From positions 1-27,198 of the forward strand of contig CALGPA010000053.1 of the NCBI GenBank assembly GCA_937960795.1: 27,198 nucleotides of DNA. Direction: 5' to 3'. This document shows positions 16,642 to 25,272 of the stretch, in pieces. Each line of letters begins with the position of its first letter. Within the stretch, counting starts at the first letter, position 1. The notes under the pieces are model-generated. The model was not told the DNA's origin. It ran no database searches and worked only from the letters and a program-made list of their open reading frames with translations. The translations under genes and the position numbers were made by a program. The stretch comes from an uncultured bacterium. GTDB lineage: Bacteria > Cloacimonadota > Cloacimonadia > Cloacimonadales > Cloacimonadaceae.

Positions 16642-18701
16642 GAAAAAGAAGAAGTTTGCTGCCCAAGATATTGGGCATAGTGGCACTTAGCGCATGCTTT
16701 TTGATCGGAATAGTCTTGGGAACCATCTGGTTCTATTCCGACACTCTGCCTCCCACTGAAGAACTGCGCAATTTCACCATGCGGAGCGGATCTGAGGTCT
16801 ATGATCGCAATGGCAATATGATCCATCTCTTTGCATTTGAGCAGCGCAAATTGGTCTCACTCAAAGAGCTTCCACCGCATTTGATTGACGCTCTGATAGT
16901 CACTGAAGACAAAAACTTCTATCGGCATTTTGGCATCGACATCATGGGTAACATCCGTGCCCTGGTGATTGACGTCATCCGCATGGACTTTTCTCAAGGC
17001 GCCAGCACCATCACCCAACAGATGGCAAGAAACATGTTTTTGACCTTGGATAAACGAATATCCAGAAAGATGAAGGAAATCATCCTAGCGTTTCGCATCG
17101 AGCAGGAGTTCAGTAAAGACGAGATTCTAGAAATCTATTTTAACAAGATCTTCTGGGGCGGTCAGCTCTTGGGTGTCGAAGCTGCAGCTTTACACTATTA
17201 TGGGAAACACGCCAGCGAGCTGGATCTGGCTGAATCAGCTACATTGATTGGCATGATCCAGCGTCCTAATTACTTCAATCCCATCAAGCATCCAGAGCGC
17301 ACTACAGCCCGCCGTAACCTCGTATTGCAGCGGATGCATGACGAAGGCAAGATCAGTCAGGAAGATTATGATCTGGCATCAGCCGCTCCACTCAGACGGG
17401 GAAGCAGCTCCATGCGTCAAGCCGCGTCAGATTACTTCATCGATCACATTAGGCTTTATCTGGAAAGAAAGTACGGCACAGATCGGCTCTTTGAAGGCGG
17501 GCTCAGAATCTATACTACCATTGATCAAGATCTGACAGTATACGCGGACTCTGTGCTAAACAACTATCTGATCGAGGTTGAGAACCGCTACAATTACCCT
17601 CACAAACTCAAAGATATTCAGCCAAACACCTACAACATCAATACCCGCTATCTGCAAGGAGGCTTGGTCTTGATGGATAACGACACCGGACATGTGCGTG
17701 CCATGATCGGAGGAAGGAACTTTGCCCACAGCAAGTTCAATCGGATGACTCAGGCTCGACGTCAACCCGGCAGCGCCATCAAACCGGTATACTATACTGC
17801 CGCGATCGAGAAGGGCTATACTCCTTCTACCGTGATCAATGATGGACCGATATCTTTGGTGGCGGGCGACGGAAAGACTTGGAGCCCCACAAACTATACT
17901 CACAAGTTCTATGGCTTCTCCAGAATGAGAACCGCTTTGGCGCACTCGTACAATCTTTGGGCAGTGAAGACTGCCATCGACATCGGCTTTGACACTATGA
18001 CTGATGCGTTTAACCGATTTGGCATTCAGCGCCGTGTCACAGACTATGCCGCCGCTCTTGGCGCTTATGAAGTGGTCCCAATGAATCTCATCTCGGCATA
18101 TACTACATTCCCAAATCAAGGAACCCGCGTGAGCCCCGTTTTCATCACTAGGGTAGAAGATACAAACGGCCGCATTCTTGAGCGCGGCATCACCAGCAAG
18201 ACCCGGGTGACATCGCCTGAAGCATCATATCTGATGACAAGCATGATGCAGAGCGTCACCACTTCGGGCACAGGTGCTTCCGCCCGTAACAACTATCACT
18301 GGCAAGTAGCTGGCAAGACCGGCACATCAAGCGATCATAGAGACGCATGGTTTATCGGCTTTAACAAAAGCTTTACCCTAGGCATCTGGAATGGATTTGA
18401 CAGCAATGCCAACATCTCCGCCAGCGCAGTCTGCGCACCTATCTGGGGAAAGATCATGACTGAGTGCATTCGCCTTGATAATGGCGGCAAGATTCCCCGC
18501 GGTGATGATCCTCGCTATAGCTTTGAGAAGCCCAAGAAAGTAGTAACTCGCATGATCAACCCCAAGACCGGTTTCCAGGTCGAATCCGGAGGAATCGAGG
18601 AAGTATTCATCAGAGATAACGTTCCACCGGTGATGGCTGATACCTTGCATTTCAATTTCCACCCAACCCGCTGGGGTTATAATGATGAGTTGGAGTTTTA
18701 G
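16638..18701 (+). CDS. Bifunctional class A penicillin-binding protein 1A
   Basis: Polymerises and cross-links peptidoglycan on the outer face of the inner membrane. 687 residues: one membrane anchor (about 8-33); a GT51 glycosyltransferase domain with catalytic Glu90 in TEDKNFYRHFG and the conserved GASTITQQMARN; then a transpeptidase domain with Ser379-x-x-Lys382 (PGSAIKP), Ser437-Tyr-Asn439 (AHSYNLW) and Lys560-Thr-Gly-Thr563 (GKTGTSS). All catalytic motifs are intact. It is shorter than E. coli PBP1A (850), leaving little room for the inserted OB-fold domain. ATG overlaps the upstream stop as ATGA. It is followed 6 nt later by a glycosyltransferase. Confidence 0.96.
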   Translation: MRKRRSLLPKILGIVALSACFLIGIVLGTIWFYSDTLPPTEELRNFTMRSGSEVYDRNGNMIHLFAFEQRKLVSLKELPPHLIDALIVTEDKNFYRHFGIDIMGNIRALVIDVIRMDFSQGASTITQQMARNMFLTLDKRISRKMKEIILAFRIEQEFSKDEILEIYFNKIFWGGQLLGVEAAALHYYGKHASELDLAESATLIGMIQRPNYFNPIKHPERTTARRNLVLQRMHDEGKISQEDYDLASAAPLRRGSSSMRQAASDYFIDHIRLYLERKYGTDRLFEGGLRIYTTIDQDLTVYADSVLNNYLIEVENRYNYPHKLKDIQPNTYNINTRYLQGGLVLMDNDTGHVRAMIGGRNFAHSKFNRMTQARRQPGSAIKPVYYTAAIEKGYTPSTVINDGPISLVAGDGKTWSPTNYTHKFYGFSRMRTALAHSYNLWAVKTAIDIGFDTMTDAFNRFGIQRRVTDYAAALGAYEVVPMNLISAYTTFPNQGTRVSPVFITRVEDTNGRILERGITSKTRVTSPEASYLMTSMMQSVTTSGTGASARNNYHWQVAGKTGTSSDHRDAWFIGFNKSFTLGIWNGFDSNANISASAVCAPIWGKIMTECIRLDNGGKIPRGDDPRYSFEKPKKVVTRMINPKTGFQVESGGIEEVFIRDNVPPVMADTLHFNFHPTRWGYNDELEF

Positions 18702-18707
18702 CGCCAA

Positions 18708-19877
18708 GTGCTGTATAAGGTCTTTTTCTACGCTCTGCTGGCTCTGATTGCATCAGGAGCTTTTACCTACATCACATTTGTGATTCGCTTTTATTACGGT
18801 TGGAAACGCTATAAGCCCACCATCAACTTCAAGAAACAGCGAGTTTCCATCGTCGTTGTAGCCCGCAATGAAGCTCATAATCTGCATCGGCTTATGACCT
18901 GCCTTTTGTCCCAGGATTATCCCAAAGATCTATATGAGATAGTCTTTGGAGATGATGACTCGGATGATGATACCCAAACCATCATCCAAAGCTATATCGA
19001 TAAGGGACACAAGATCCACTATCTGAAGTCTTTGGGAAGAGAGCAAGCCATCTCTCCAAAGAAGCTTGCGCTCAGCAGAGCCATTGAAGCCGCAAATGGA
19101 GACATCATCATCACCACCGACGCGGATTGCATTGTGCCCATCACCTGGGTATCCAGCATGGTGTCGTGTTTTGCTGATGATGTGAGCATGGTCGCCGGAT
19201 ATTCTCGCACTCTGATCCCCGTCTGGAGCAAAGCCAAGATCTTACAGAAATATGAGCATCTTGATTTTGCACTCACATACATGGTCTTGGGTGGCGGCTA
19301 TACTCTTGGCAAAAGCTGGGCTTGCATCGGGCAAAACCTTGCTTATCGAAAGAGTGCTTGGCAAGACGTGGGCGGCTTTTCCAAGATCATGCACTTCATC
19401 TCCGGGGATGATGTAAACCTGATGCAGCTCATGCGTAGAAGTGGGCACAAGATAATCTTCAACTTCTCTCCGGCATCATTTACCCACACTCATCCAGTTA
19501 AAAGCTGGAAACACTTTGTTAATCAACGCAGCAGATGGGCATCAAACATGAAGCATCAGCTGAGGTTGAACCCTGAATTTTTCTTCATCTTGTTCTCGAT
19601 GGCGTGCCTCTATTGGGGCGGCATCCTCATGATGTTTTTAAATCTCAAATTGGGGCTGATGATCTTTGCCTACAGGATCCTCATAGAGCTGTCCATGATC
19701 TCATATTCGCACAAGCATTTTGGGATCAGCAGTCGCATGCTCCGTTTTTATCCTCTGTGGCTCGTAATCCAGACCTTCATGCTCGTCTTCACGATGGTTT
19801 TAGGTCAATTGGGCATCTTCGTGTGGCATGGCAAACGACCTCCCAAAGGAGTAAACAATGCATATCGTAATCTTTGA
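18708..19877 (+). CDS. Family 2 membrane glycosyltransferase
   Basis: A 389-residue inverting glycosyltransferase (GT-A fold). One N-terminal helix, then a cytoplasmic catalytic domain: RVSIVVVARNEAHNLHRL, the nucleotide-binding FGDDDSDDDT, the metal-binding DxD-like TTDADCIVP, an acidic SGDDVNLM, and the QxxRW-type motif QRSRWASN. Two or three C-terminal membrane helices follow. The Q-R-S-R-W motif suggests a processive or polysaccharide-type enzyme, but acceptor and sugar cannot be read from sequence. GTG start; the only upstream ribosome-binding candidate is a GGAG rather far away at the end of the PBP1A gene. Its 3' end overlaps the GlmU-like gene by 20 nt. Confidence 0.92.
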   Translation: MLYKVFFYALLALIASGAFTYITFVIRFYYGWKRYKPTINFKKQRVSIVVVARNEAHNLHRLMTCLLSQDYPKDLYEIVFGDDDSDDDTQTIIQSYIDKGHKIHYLKSLGREQAISPKKLALSRAIEAANGDIIITTDADCIVPITWVSSMVSCFADDVSMVAGYSRTLIPVWSKAKILQKYEHLDFALTYMVLGGGYTLGKSWACIGQNLAYRKSAWQDVGGFSKIMHFISGDDVNLMQLMRRSGHKIIFNFSPASFTHTHPVKSWKHFVNQRSRWASNMKHQLRLNPEFFFILFSMACLYWGGILMMFLNLKLGLMIFAYRILIELSMISYSHKHFGISSRMLRFYPLWLVIQTFMLVFTMVLGQLGIFVWHGKRPPKGVNNAYRNL

Positions 19878-21048
19878 TGATATCCATCGAGAGTCTTTCT
19901 TCCCGATCACTCACACCCGCAGTGTCGGAGATTTGAGAGCGGGGATCCTGAAGCTTCGGCAACGCTTGGAATATGCTTTTGGAGCCGAAGACAGCATCGT
20001 GCAGATTGATCCCAGCTTGGTGCCTCTATACAAGGAGCGTCACCCCGATTGGCAGATCAATCAACGCCCCCAGGGGGACAAGCTATATCTAAACTCTCGG
20101 ATCAAGATTGATGATGCGGCGATCAAGCTGATCAAGTCCCTCCAAACTGATCAGGCTTTGCTGCATCAGGACGACGTCATTGCCTTCAGATCCCGGGCGG
20201 ATCTTGATGACTGTCTTTCCGGCAGATATCCATTATCAAAGCAGCAATGCGAGATCGGCATCTATCGCGGCTTTTGCGACCTGGTCCACGACAACGCAAG
20301 ATTGATCCAATGGGACTTCGATCACATATTCTATGAAGAGGACAATTTCTTTGAAACCGAGACCGGCGTGAGTGTGCTGGATCCCTATAAAGTGTGGATA
20401 GCTGAGGATGTTCGGATCTCGCCCAATGTCGTGCTAGACGCTTCAGGTGGCCCGATCGTGATAGATTCCAACGCCAAGATCATGGCAAACGCGGTGATCC
20501 TCGGCCCTGCTTATATCGGCAAAAACAGTCTCGTGAAGATCGGAGCAAAGATCTATGGAGGCAGCAGCATTGGACCAGTCTGTAAAGTAGGCGGAGAGAT
20601 CGAAGGCAGCATCTTCCAAGCATATTCAAACAAACAGCATGATGGATTTTTGGGACATTCTTACATAGGCGAATGGGTAAACATCGGTGCCGATACAAAC
20701 AATAGTGATCTCAAAAACACATATAAGAATGTCAAGGCCTACGACTATGCCCGGGCTTCGCTCGTAGATTGCGGTAGCCAATTTATGGGCTGCGTTCTAG
20801 GAGATCACACCAAGACAGGCATCAATGTGAGCCTAAACACCGGCCTTGTGGTAGGCTCCGGATCAAACATCTTTGGCAGCAGGCTTTTTTCCGGTTTTAT
20901 CCCGGATTTTTCATGGGGCGAAGCCGAGCACTTGACAAAATACCGCTTTGAAGAATTCTGCCAAACAGCCAATCTCGTCAAGAAGCGCAGAGGACTTGCT
21001 CTTTCTGAGGCCGAGAAGAAGCTATTGCACACCATTACAGGAGAATAA
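19858..21048 (+). CDS. GlmU-like sugar nucleotidyltransferase/acetyltransferase (Bacteroidetes type)
   Basis: A 396-residue protein with a degenerate N-terminal pyrophosphorylase domain (MHIVIFDDIHRESFFPITHT, SVGDLRAGILKL) and a C-terminal left-handed beta-helix of hexapeptide repeats (about 165-370: VVLDASGGPIVIDSNAKI, AVILGPAYIGKNSLVKIGAK, and so on). This is the pattern of the alternative Bacteroidetes-type GlmU family, thought to make UDP-GlcNAc for peptidoglycan and lipopolysaccharide. The usual GxGTRM start of NTP-transferases is absent, as in that family. GGAG lies 6 nt before the ATG. Placed after PBP1A and a glycosyltransferase, it fits cell-envelope precursor supply. Exact substrate is inferred. 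Confidence 0.88.
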   Translation: MHIVIFDDIHRESFFPITHTRSVGDLRAGILKLRQRLEYAFGAEDSIVQIDPSLVPLYKERHPDWQINQRPQGDKLYLNSRIKIDDAAIKLIKSLQTDQALLHQDDVIAFRSRADLDDCLSGRYPLSKQQCEIGIYRGFCDLVHDNARLIQWDFDHIFYEEDNFFETETGVSVLDPYKVWIAEDVRISPNVVLDASGGPIVIDSNAKIMANAVILGPAYIGKNSLVKIGAKIYGGSSIGPVCKVGGEIEGSIFQAYSNKQHDGFLGHSYIGEWVNIGADTNNSDLKNTYKNVKAYDYARASLVDCGSQFMGCVLGDHTKTGINVSLNTGLVVGSGSNIFGSRLFSGFIPDFSWGEAEHLTKYRFEEFCQTANLVKKRRGLALSEAEKKLLHTITGE

Positions 21049-21888
21049 ATGCAAGAATATATAGAAGTTGAATTCCGAACCGGAAGGATGGGCTATTATC
21101 AAAACCCGGACAATCTTCCGATTCAACCTGAAGATCTCATCATAGTTGAAGTGGAACGTGGTGAAGACATCGCCCAGATAGTACACATGTCTGTCACACG
21201 CGAGATCTACGATCGCCATGAATCAGCGCTGAAGGAATACAAGATCCGCCGTTTGGCAGATGAAAACGACCTTGAAAAGCTACGAGATATCGGAAATGAA
21301 GAAGAAAAGGCCAGCAAGACCTTTAACGACATCCTGAGCCGCTATCCATTTGTAATGAAACTGATCGAGACCATCTACCAATTTGATGGGAACAAGCTTA
21401 CCTTCTTCTTCACTGCTGATGGCAGGATTGATTTTCGCACCTTCGTCCGCGAGCTTGCGACCATCTTCAAAACGAGGATCGAGCTCCATCAAACCACCGG
21501 CCGTGACGAAGCAAAGAGGCTTGGTGGCTTTGGCATGTGTGGCAATCAATATTGCTGCAGCAGCTTTCTAAAGAAATTCAACCAAGTGACCATCAAGATG
21601 GCCAAGGATCAAAATCTAGCGGGAAATCTCTCCAAGATCTCCGGTCCATGCGGCAGGCTCTTGTGCTGCCTAAATTTTGAAGAAGACTTCTATGTGGAAG
21701 CCGGCAAGGATTATCCCCTGATCGGAACCTGTGTCCTCCACAAGGACCAAAAAGCAATGGTACTCAGGATTGATGTCTTGGCTCAGAAGATCTATCTCAC
21801 CCATGATGACCACTCGATGGTGGAGCTAAATCTGGAGGAGTTCTCACAACTCAAAATCATCAGCATTCCTGATCTGGAACAATGCTAA
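21049..21888 (+). CDS. ricT: PSP1-domain protein RicT/YaaT
   Basis: A 279-residue cytoplasmic PSP1-domain protein. Its core holds the cysteine signature GMCGNQYCCSSFL followed by GPCGRLLCCLNFE, and the preceding RIDFRTFVRELATIFKTRIELHQ, both diagnostic of the family. In Bacillus, RicT (YaaT) acts with RicA and RicF as an Fe-S/FAD-associated complex that targets RNase Y and affects RNA maturation and development. The ATG abuts the previous stop and has GGAG 7 nt upstream. It overlaps rlmN by 7 nt. Family assignment firm; whether it has RicA/RicF partners here is unknown. Confidence 0.94.
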   Translation: MQEYIEVEFRTGRMGYYQNPDNLPIQPEDLIIVEVERGEDIAQIVHMSVTREIYDRHESALKEYKIRRLADENDLEKLRDIGNEEEKASKTFNDILSRYPFVMKLIETIYQFDGNKLTFFFTADGRIDFRTFVRELATIFKTRIELHQTTGRDEAKRLGGFGMCGNQYCCSSFLKKFNQVTIKMAKDQNLAGNLSKISGPCGRLLCCLNFEEDFYVEAGKDYPLIGTCVLHKDQKAMVLRIDVLAQKIYLTHDDHSMVELNLEEFSQLKIISIPDLEQC

Positions 21889-22934
21889 ACAGCATCTTCT
21901 CCATCAGACCCCGGCAGATCAAAGAAGATCTCGCCAATGAGTTCCCGGCTTATCGCTACAAACAGCTCATGAAATGGCTCTATGAGAAGTTTGTGTTTGA
22001 TCCTGATCAAATGACGAACCTCCCCGCTGATCTCAAGCAATATCTTGCTGAACACTATGACTTCTGCCTGCCTAAGATAGTTGATGCCGTCACCGCGGCG
22101 GATGAAACCACCAAGTATGCCCTGAGTCTGACCGATGGATCGATCATCGAGATGGTCTTGATCCCTGATGGCAACAAACGGACTCTTTGTGTATCCTCCC
22201 AAGTAGGATGCTCTAGAGCATGCAGCTTCTGTGCCACCGGCAGGATGGGACTGAAACGAAACCTTTTTATCCATGAGATAGTCGCCCAAATCCTTCTAGC
22301 ATCGCAGATTTCCGCCCCCCATCGCCTAACAAATCTTGTCTTTATGGGCATGGGCGAGCCTCTGGACAATCTCGACAATCTCATTTCCTGCCTTCAAATC
22401 ATCCAAGATGATGATGGCCTCAGCTTTAGCCCACGCAGAACCACTATCTCCACCTGTGGAGTCACCCAAGGCATCATTCGCCTTGCCGATAGCGGTGTTA
22501 AAGCAAAGCTGGCAGTCTCACTCAATTCTGCCATAGACGAAAAGCGCAATATCCTGATGCCGATCAACCAAAAGGAGCCTCTCCCCCGGCTCAAACAAGC
22601 TATCCTATATTACCTCAGAAAGAGCAGCTTCCGCGTGACCTTCGAATACATACTAATCCCTGATTTTAACATGGATTCAGCAGATATCAAAGCTCTTAAG
22701 CGTTTTGTGGGAGATCTGTCCTGCAAGCTTAATTTCATCCCCTACAATGAGGTGCCTGATCTCCCCTATCGCAGCCCGACAGAGCCCGAGATTGAGAACT
22801 TTCTTAGGGCAGCAAAGAGCATAAATCAAGCCATCACTCTCAGACGCAGCCGAGGCGCAGAGGTCTGTGGGGCCTGTGGCCAGCTTTCGGCATCTCACAA
22901 TCACCAAAATAAAGCAAATACTCTAAAGGAGTGA
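21882..22934 (+). CDS. rlmN: 23S rRNA / tRNA adenine-C2 methyltransferase RlmN
   Basis: Radical-SAM enzyme that methylates C2 of A2503 in 23S rRNA and A37 of some tRNAs. 350 residues: the radical-SAM cluster Cys110-x3-Cys114-x2-Cys117 (CSRACSFC), SAM-binding FMGMGEPLDN, SPRRTTISTCGV, and the C-terminal mechanistic cysteine Cys332 in RGAEVCGACGQL. All signature residues are present and the length is normal. I favour RlmN over the resistance paralogue Cfr by general similarity and housekeeping context. ATG overlaps the last ricT codons. Ends with an SD-like AAGGAGTGA that serves deoC. Confidence 0.95.
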   Translation: MLNSIFSIRPRQIKEDLANEFPAYRYKQLMKWLYEKFVFDPDQMTNLPADLKQYLAEHYDFCLPKIVDAVTAADETTKYALSLTDGSIIEMVLIPDGNKRTLCVSSQVGCSRACSFCATGRMGLKRNLFIHEIVAQILLASQISAPHRLTNLVFMGMGEPLDNLDNLISCLQIIQDDDGLSFSPRRTTISTCGVTQGIIRLADSGVKAKLAVSLNSAIDEKRNILMPINQKEPLPRLKQAILYYLRKSSFRVTFEYILIPDFNMDSADIKALKRFVGDLSCKLNFIPYNEVPDLPYRSPTEPEIENFLRAAKSINQAITLRRSRGAEVCGACGQLSASHNHQNKANTLKE

Positions 22935-22938
22935 AGCT

Positions 22939-23712
22939 ATGAACGATATAGAAAGAATCGCAAGAGATTTCTTTGACAGTGAGGATCTTGCACGCTGCGG
23001 AGGCGGTCACAAGATATGTCTGCACTGCGCCAGATGCCGCGCCGAAGAACAAGACGAAACCTATGACGAAGCCAAGGGCATTGCAGCCCATGTAGATGCC
23101 ACGATCCTAAAGGCTGATGCCGCAAAGCCGGATGTCATTCAATTGTGTCAAATGGCAAATGAATATCAGACCGCCTCTGTTTGCATCAATTCCTACTACA
23201 TCCCTCTGATCAAGGCTGAGCTTTTAGAGAACGTAAAGAGCTGCACAGTCATCAATTTCCCCTTGGGTTCCGGAAGCAGATTAGCAGTCAAAAAAGAAGC
23301 CCGGGCCGTCTTGGAAGCTGGAGTCGATGAAGTGGATATGGTCCAAAACCTTGCCGCTCTCAAGAGCAAGGACTGGGACATGGTGCTGGAAACCATCAAA
23401 GCGGTTGCCATCCAATGCCTTGAATACAAGAAACTCCTCAAAGTGATCATCGAGACATGTCTCCTAGATCGCGAAGAGCTCATCATCTCCTGCCTTATGG
23501 CTAAGAAAGCCGGAGCCAAATATGTGAAGACTTCGACCGGTTTTGGCAGCGCCGGAGCGAAGGTGGAAGACATCTCCCTCATGCGTGAAGTAGTAGGCCC
23601 CAAATTTGGTGTAAAGGCCAGCGGCGGGATTCGTGACGCGCAAAGCGCCCAAGCAATGCTCAATGCCGGAGCCAGCCGAATCGGCGCCAGCAGTGTGAAA
23701 GCCCTCCTATAG
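22939..23712 (+). CDS. deoC: Deoxyribose-phosphate aldolase with Cys-rich N-terminal extension
   Basis: Class I aldolase cleaving 2-deoxyribose-5-phosphate to glyceraldehyde-3-phosphate and acetaldehyde. 257 residues. The TIM barrel starts near residue 50 (HVDATILKAD). Catalytic residues visible: Asp133 in EVDMVQN, Schiff-base Lys197 in YVKTSTGFG, and Lys226 in VKASGGIRD. Before the barrel lies an extension of about 48 residues with Cys20, Cys27, Cys30 and Cys33 (C-x6-C-x2-C-x2-C), a plausible zinc or Fe-S site not found in the short E. coli-type enzyme. Ribosome binding site GGAG is 8 nt before the ATG, so the extension is very likely translated. It is followed by a ThyX-like gene, both in deoxynucleotide metabolism. 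Confidence 0.95.
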   Translation: MNDIERIARDFFDSEDLARCGGGHKICLHCARCRAEEQDETYDEAKGIAAHVDATILKADAAKPDVIQLCQMANEYQTASVCINSYYIPLIKAELLENVKSCTVINFPLGSGSRLAVKKEARAVLEAGVDEVDMVQNLAALKSKDWDMVLETIKAVAIQCLEYKKLLKVIIETCLLDREELIISCLMAKKAGAKYVKTSTGFGSAGAKVEDISLMREVVGPKFGVKASGGIRDAQSAQAMLNAGASRIGASSVKALL

Positions 23713-23720
23713 GTAGTGAA

Positions 23721-25139
23721 ATGAAGATCATCCTCGCCGGATACAATATCGACAGCGGCTTGATCCAAAAGCTTGGCACTCAGAGCGCCAGCCCGGAGGT
23801 CATCTCCGCAGCCTATGCCAGAATCAGCCGCAGTCAAAGAAGCGTGGACAAGCTTCGCCAGGACGCTCTTACAGAGGTCGCCAAAGCTAGGATATCAAAT
23901 GAAAAGATTATCTTTGAGATGGGTCACGCCTCCGTCGCGGAACATGCAGTTTTCAATCTCGACCTCATTGATGTATCACGTCTGATCACCGAGACTTTGC
24001 AGCGCAGTCGCCTTGTATCTTTCACCGAGAAGTCTCAGCGTTATGTGACATTCGGGCGCAGCTGGGTAGTTCCTTCAGAGCTAAGAAACCGAGCCAAACT
24101 TAAAAAGGCATACAACGAGCTTATTCAGGCTCTCTTTGATGAATACTTTTTGTGCGTATCAGCTCTTTCCCAAAAGTATGAGAGTACTCACCCTCAGTTA
24201 AAACCCCGCGACCGTGAAGGTCTTGCCAAGGAAGACGCGCGCTACATACTGCCTCTTGCCACCAAGACTCAGATGGGCATGACCATCAACGCGCGCAATC
24301 TTGAGAACCTTTTGCGCCGCCTAAGCAACAGCCCACTATCCGAAGCTCAGGAGATCAGGACGATGATCCTAGACGCAGTCTCCCCGATCGCCCCATCCTT
24401 GGTAAGATATACCGAGTCGGACGATTTCTTGGGCAAGATAAACATCCAAAGCATCGGCTTGAGCAGTTTTTTGCAACAAGAATTACCCTGGCTGGCAGAG
24501 CTGGATCTGAAGACCAAGCTTCGCTTGATCTCAAGCACCAAGAATCTCGAAGATAAGATCCTCGCAGGCATCATATACAGTCAGGGAGAGCTGGCTTGGG
24601 ATAGCAATCTCGAGACCGTCTCACGCCTCCCCAAGATCGCCAAAGAGCAGCTTTGGCAACAGATCTTCAAAGGGATGAAGGCTTGGCACAAATGCCCGCG
24701 CGCGTTTGAACTGGCTGAGTTTGAGTTTGAATTGATCATGAGTGAATCCTGCTGGGCACAATTTAAGCGACACCGGATGTGCACTCTCCTCAAAAAAGGC
24801 GGAGACGCAAATTCCATGATCATCCCACCCGCCATCGAAGAGATCAACAGATCCGAAGCCTGGAAAGATCTCCAACAGAAGATAGACGTCTTAAGCGACG
24901 CCTTCCCGGAGAAGATCAAACATATCCGCGGATATCTCAAGACCAATGCAAATCTCTGCAGGATTTACGCAAAGATGAATCTCAGAGAGATCTATCACTT
25001 TGTGCGGCTGCGCAGCGATAGTCATGCCCAATGGGAGATTCGCGAACTCTCCAAAGATATCTGTGATGCGGTCACAGGACAAGCCCCAAATGCTGCCCGT
25101 CTGCTCTGTGGCAAGAGTGATTTCAAGCAAATCTATTGA
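23721..25139 (+). CDS. Tandem (double-domain) ThyX-like protein
   Basis: A 472-residue protein about twice the usual ThyX length, built of two ThyX-like halves. ThyX makes dTMP from dUMP with FAD and methylene-tetrahydrofolate. The first half has MGHASVAEHAVFN and the ThyX motif region R95-S96-R97-x2-S100-x4-S105-x-R107-Y108, which fits RHRxxSxxxxSxRY except that His is Ser. It also has TINARNLENLL. The second half has WAQFKRHRMCTLL with an intact R350-H351-R352 but no following SxRY, and the strong ThyX C-terminal motif VRLRSDSHAQWEIREL. So the catalytic signature is split between halves. It may be an active asymmetric enzyme or a diverged paralogue. Weak ribosome binding site; starts 8 nt after deoC. 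Confidence 0.85.
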   Translation: MKIILAGYNIDSGLIQKLGTQSASPEVISAAYARISRSQRSVDKLRQDALTEVAKARISNEKIIFEMGHASVAEHAVFNLDLIDVSRLITETLQRSRLVSFTEKSQRYVTFGRSWVVPSELRNRAKLKKAYNELIQALFDEYFLCVSALSQKYESTHPQLKPRDREGLAKEDARYILPLATKTQMGMTINARNLENLLRRLSNSPLSEAQEIRTMILDAVSPIAPSLVRYTESDDFLGKINIQSIGLSSFLQQELPWLAELDLKTKLRLISSTKNLEDKILAGIIYSQGELAWDSNLETVSRLPKIAKEQLWQQIFKGMKAWHKCPRAFELAEFEFELIMSESCWAQFKRHRMCTLLKKGGDANSMIIPPAIEEINRSEAWKDLQQKIDVLSDAFPEKIKHIRGYLKTNANLCRIYAKMNLREIYHFVRLRSDSHAQWEIRELSKDICDAVTGQAPNAARLLCGKSDFKQIY

Positions 25140-25177
25140 CAGAAAGACCCAATGGAAAATCTATGAACACAGTTCGC

Positions 25178-25254
25178 GTCCCTGTAGCTCAGCTGGATAG
25201 AGTGGCACCCTCCGAAGGTGAAGGTCAGGCGTTCGAATCGCCTCAGGGACGCCA
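25178..25254 (+). tRNA. tRNA-Arg, anticodon CCG
   Basis: A full cloverleaf of 77 nt. Acceptor GTCCCTG pairs with CAGGGAC. The D arm is GCTC/GAGT. The anticodon arm CACC/GGTG holds loop CTCCGAA with anticodon CCG, reading the arginine codon CGG; the outermost stem pair is a G-A mismatch. The T arm is AGGCG/CGCCT with loop TTCGAAT. Discriminator G is followed by an encoded CCA. It sits between the ThyX-like gene and the ABC-F gene on the same strand, so it may be processed out of a longer transcript. Confidence 0.96.
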
Positions 25255-25272
25255 TTTTCTACTCCTTGACAG

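Noticed and set aside
23196..23837. Long antisense frame (213 codons) opposite deoC.
   Set aside because: deoC carries all catalytic residues on the plus strand; the antisense frame shows no domain and no ribosome binding site.
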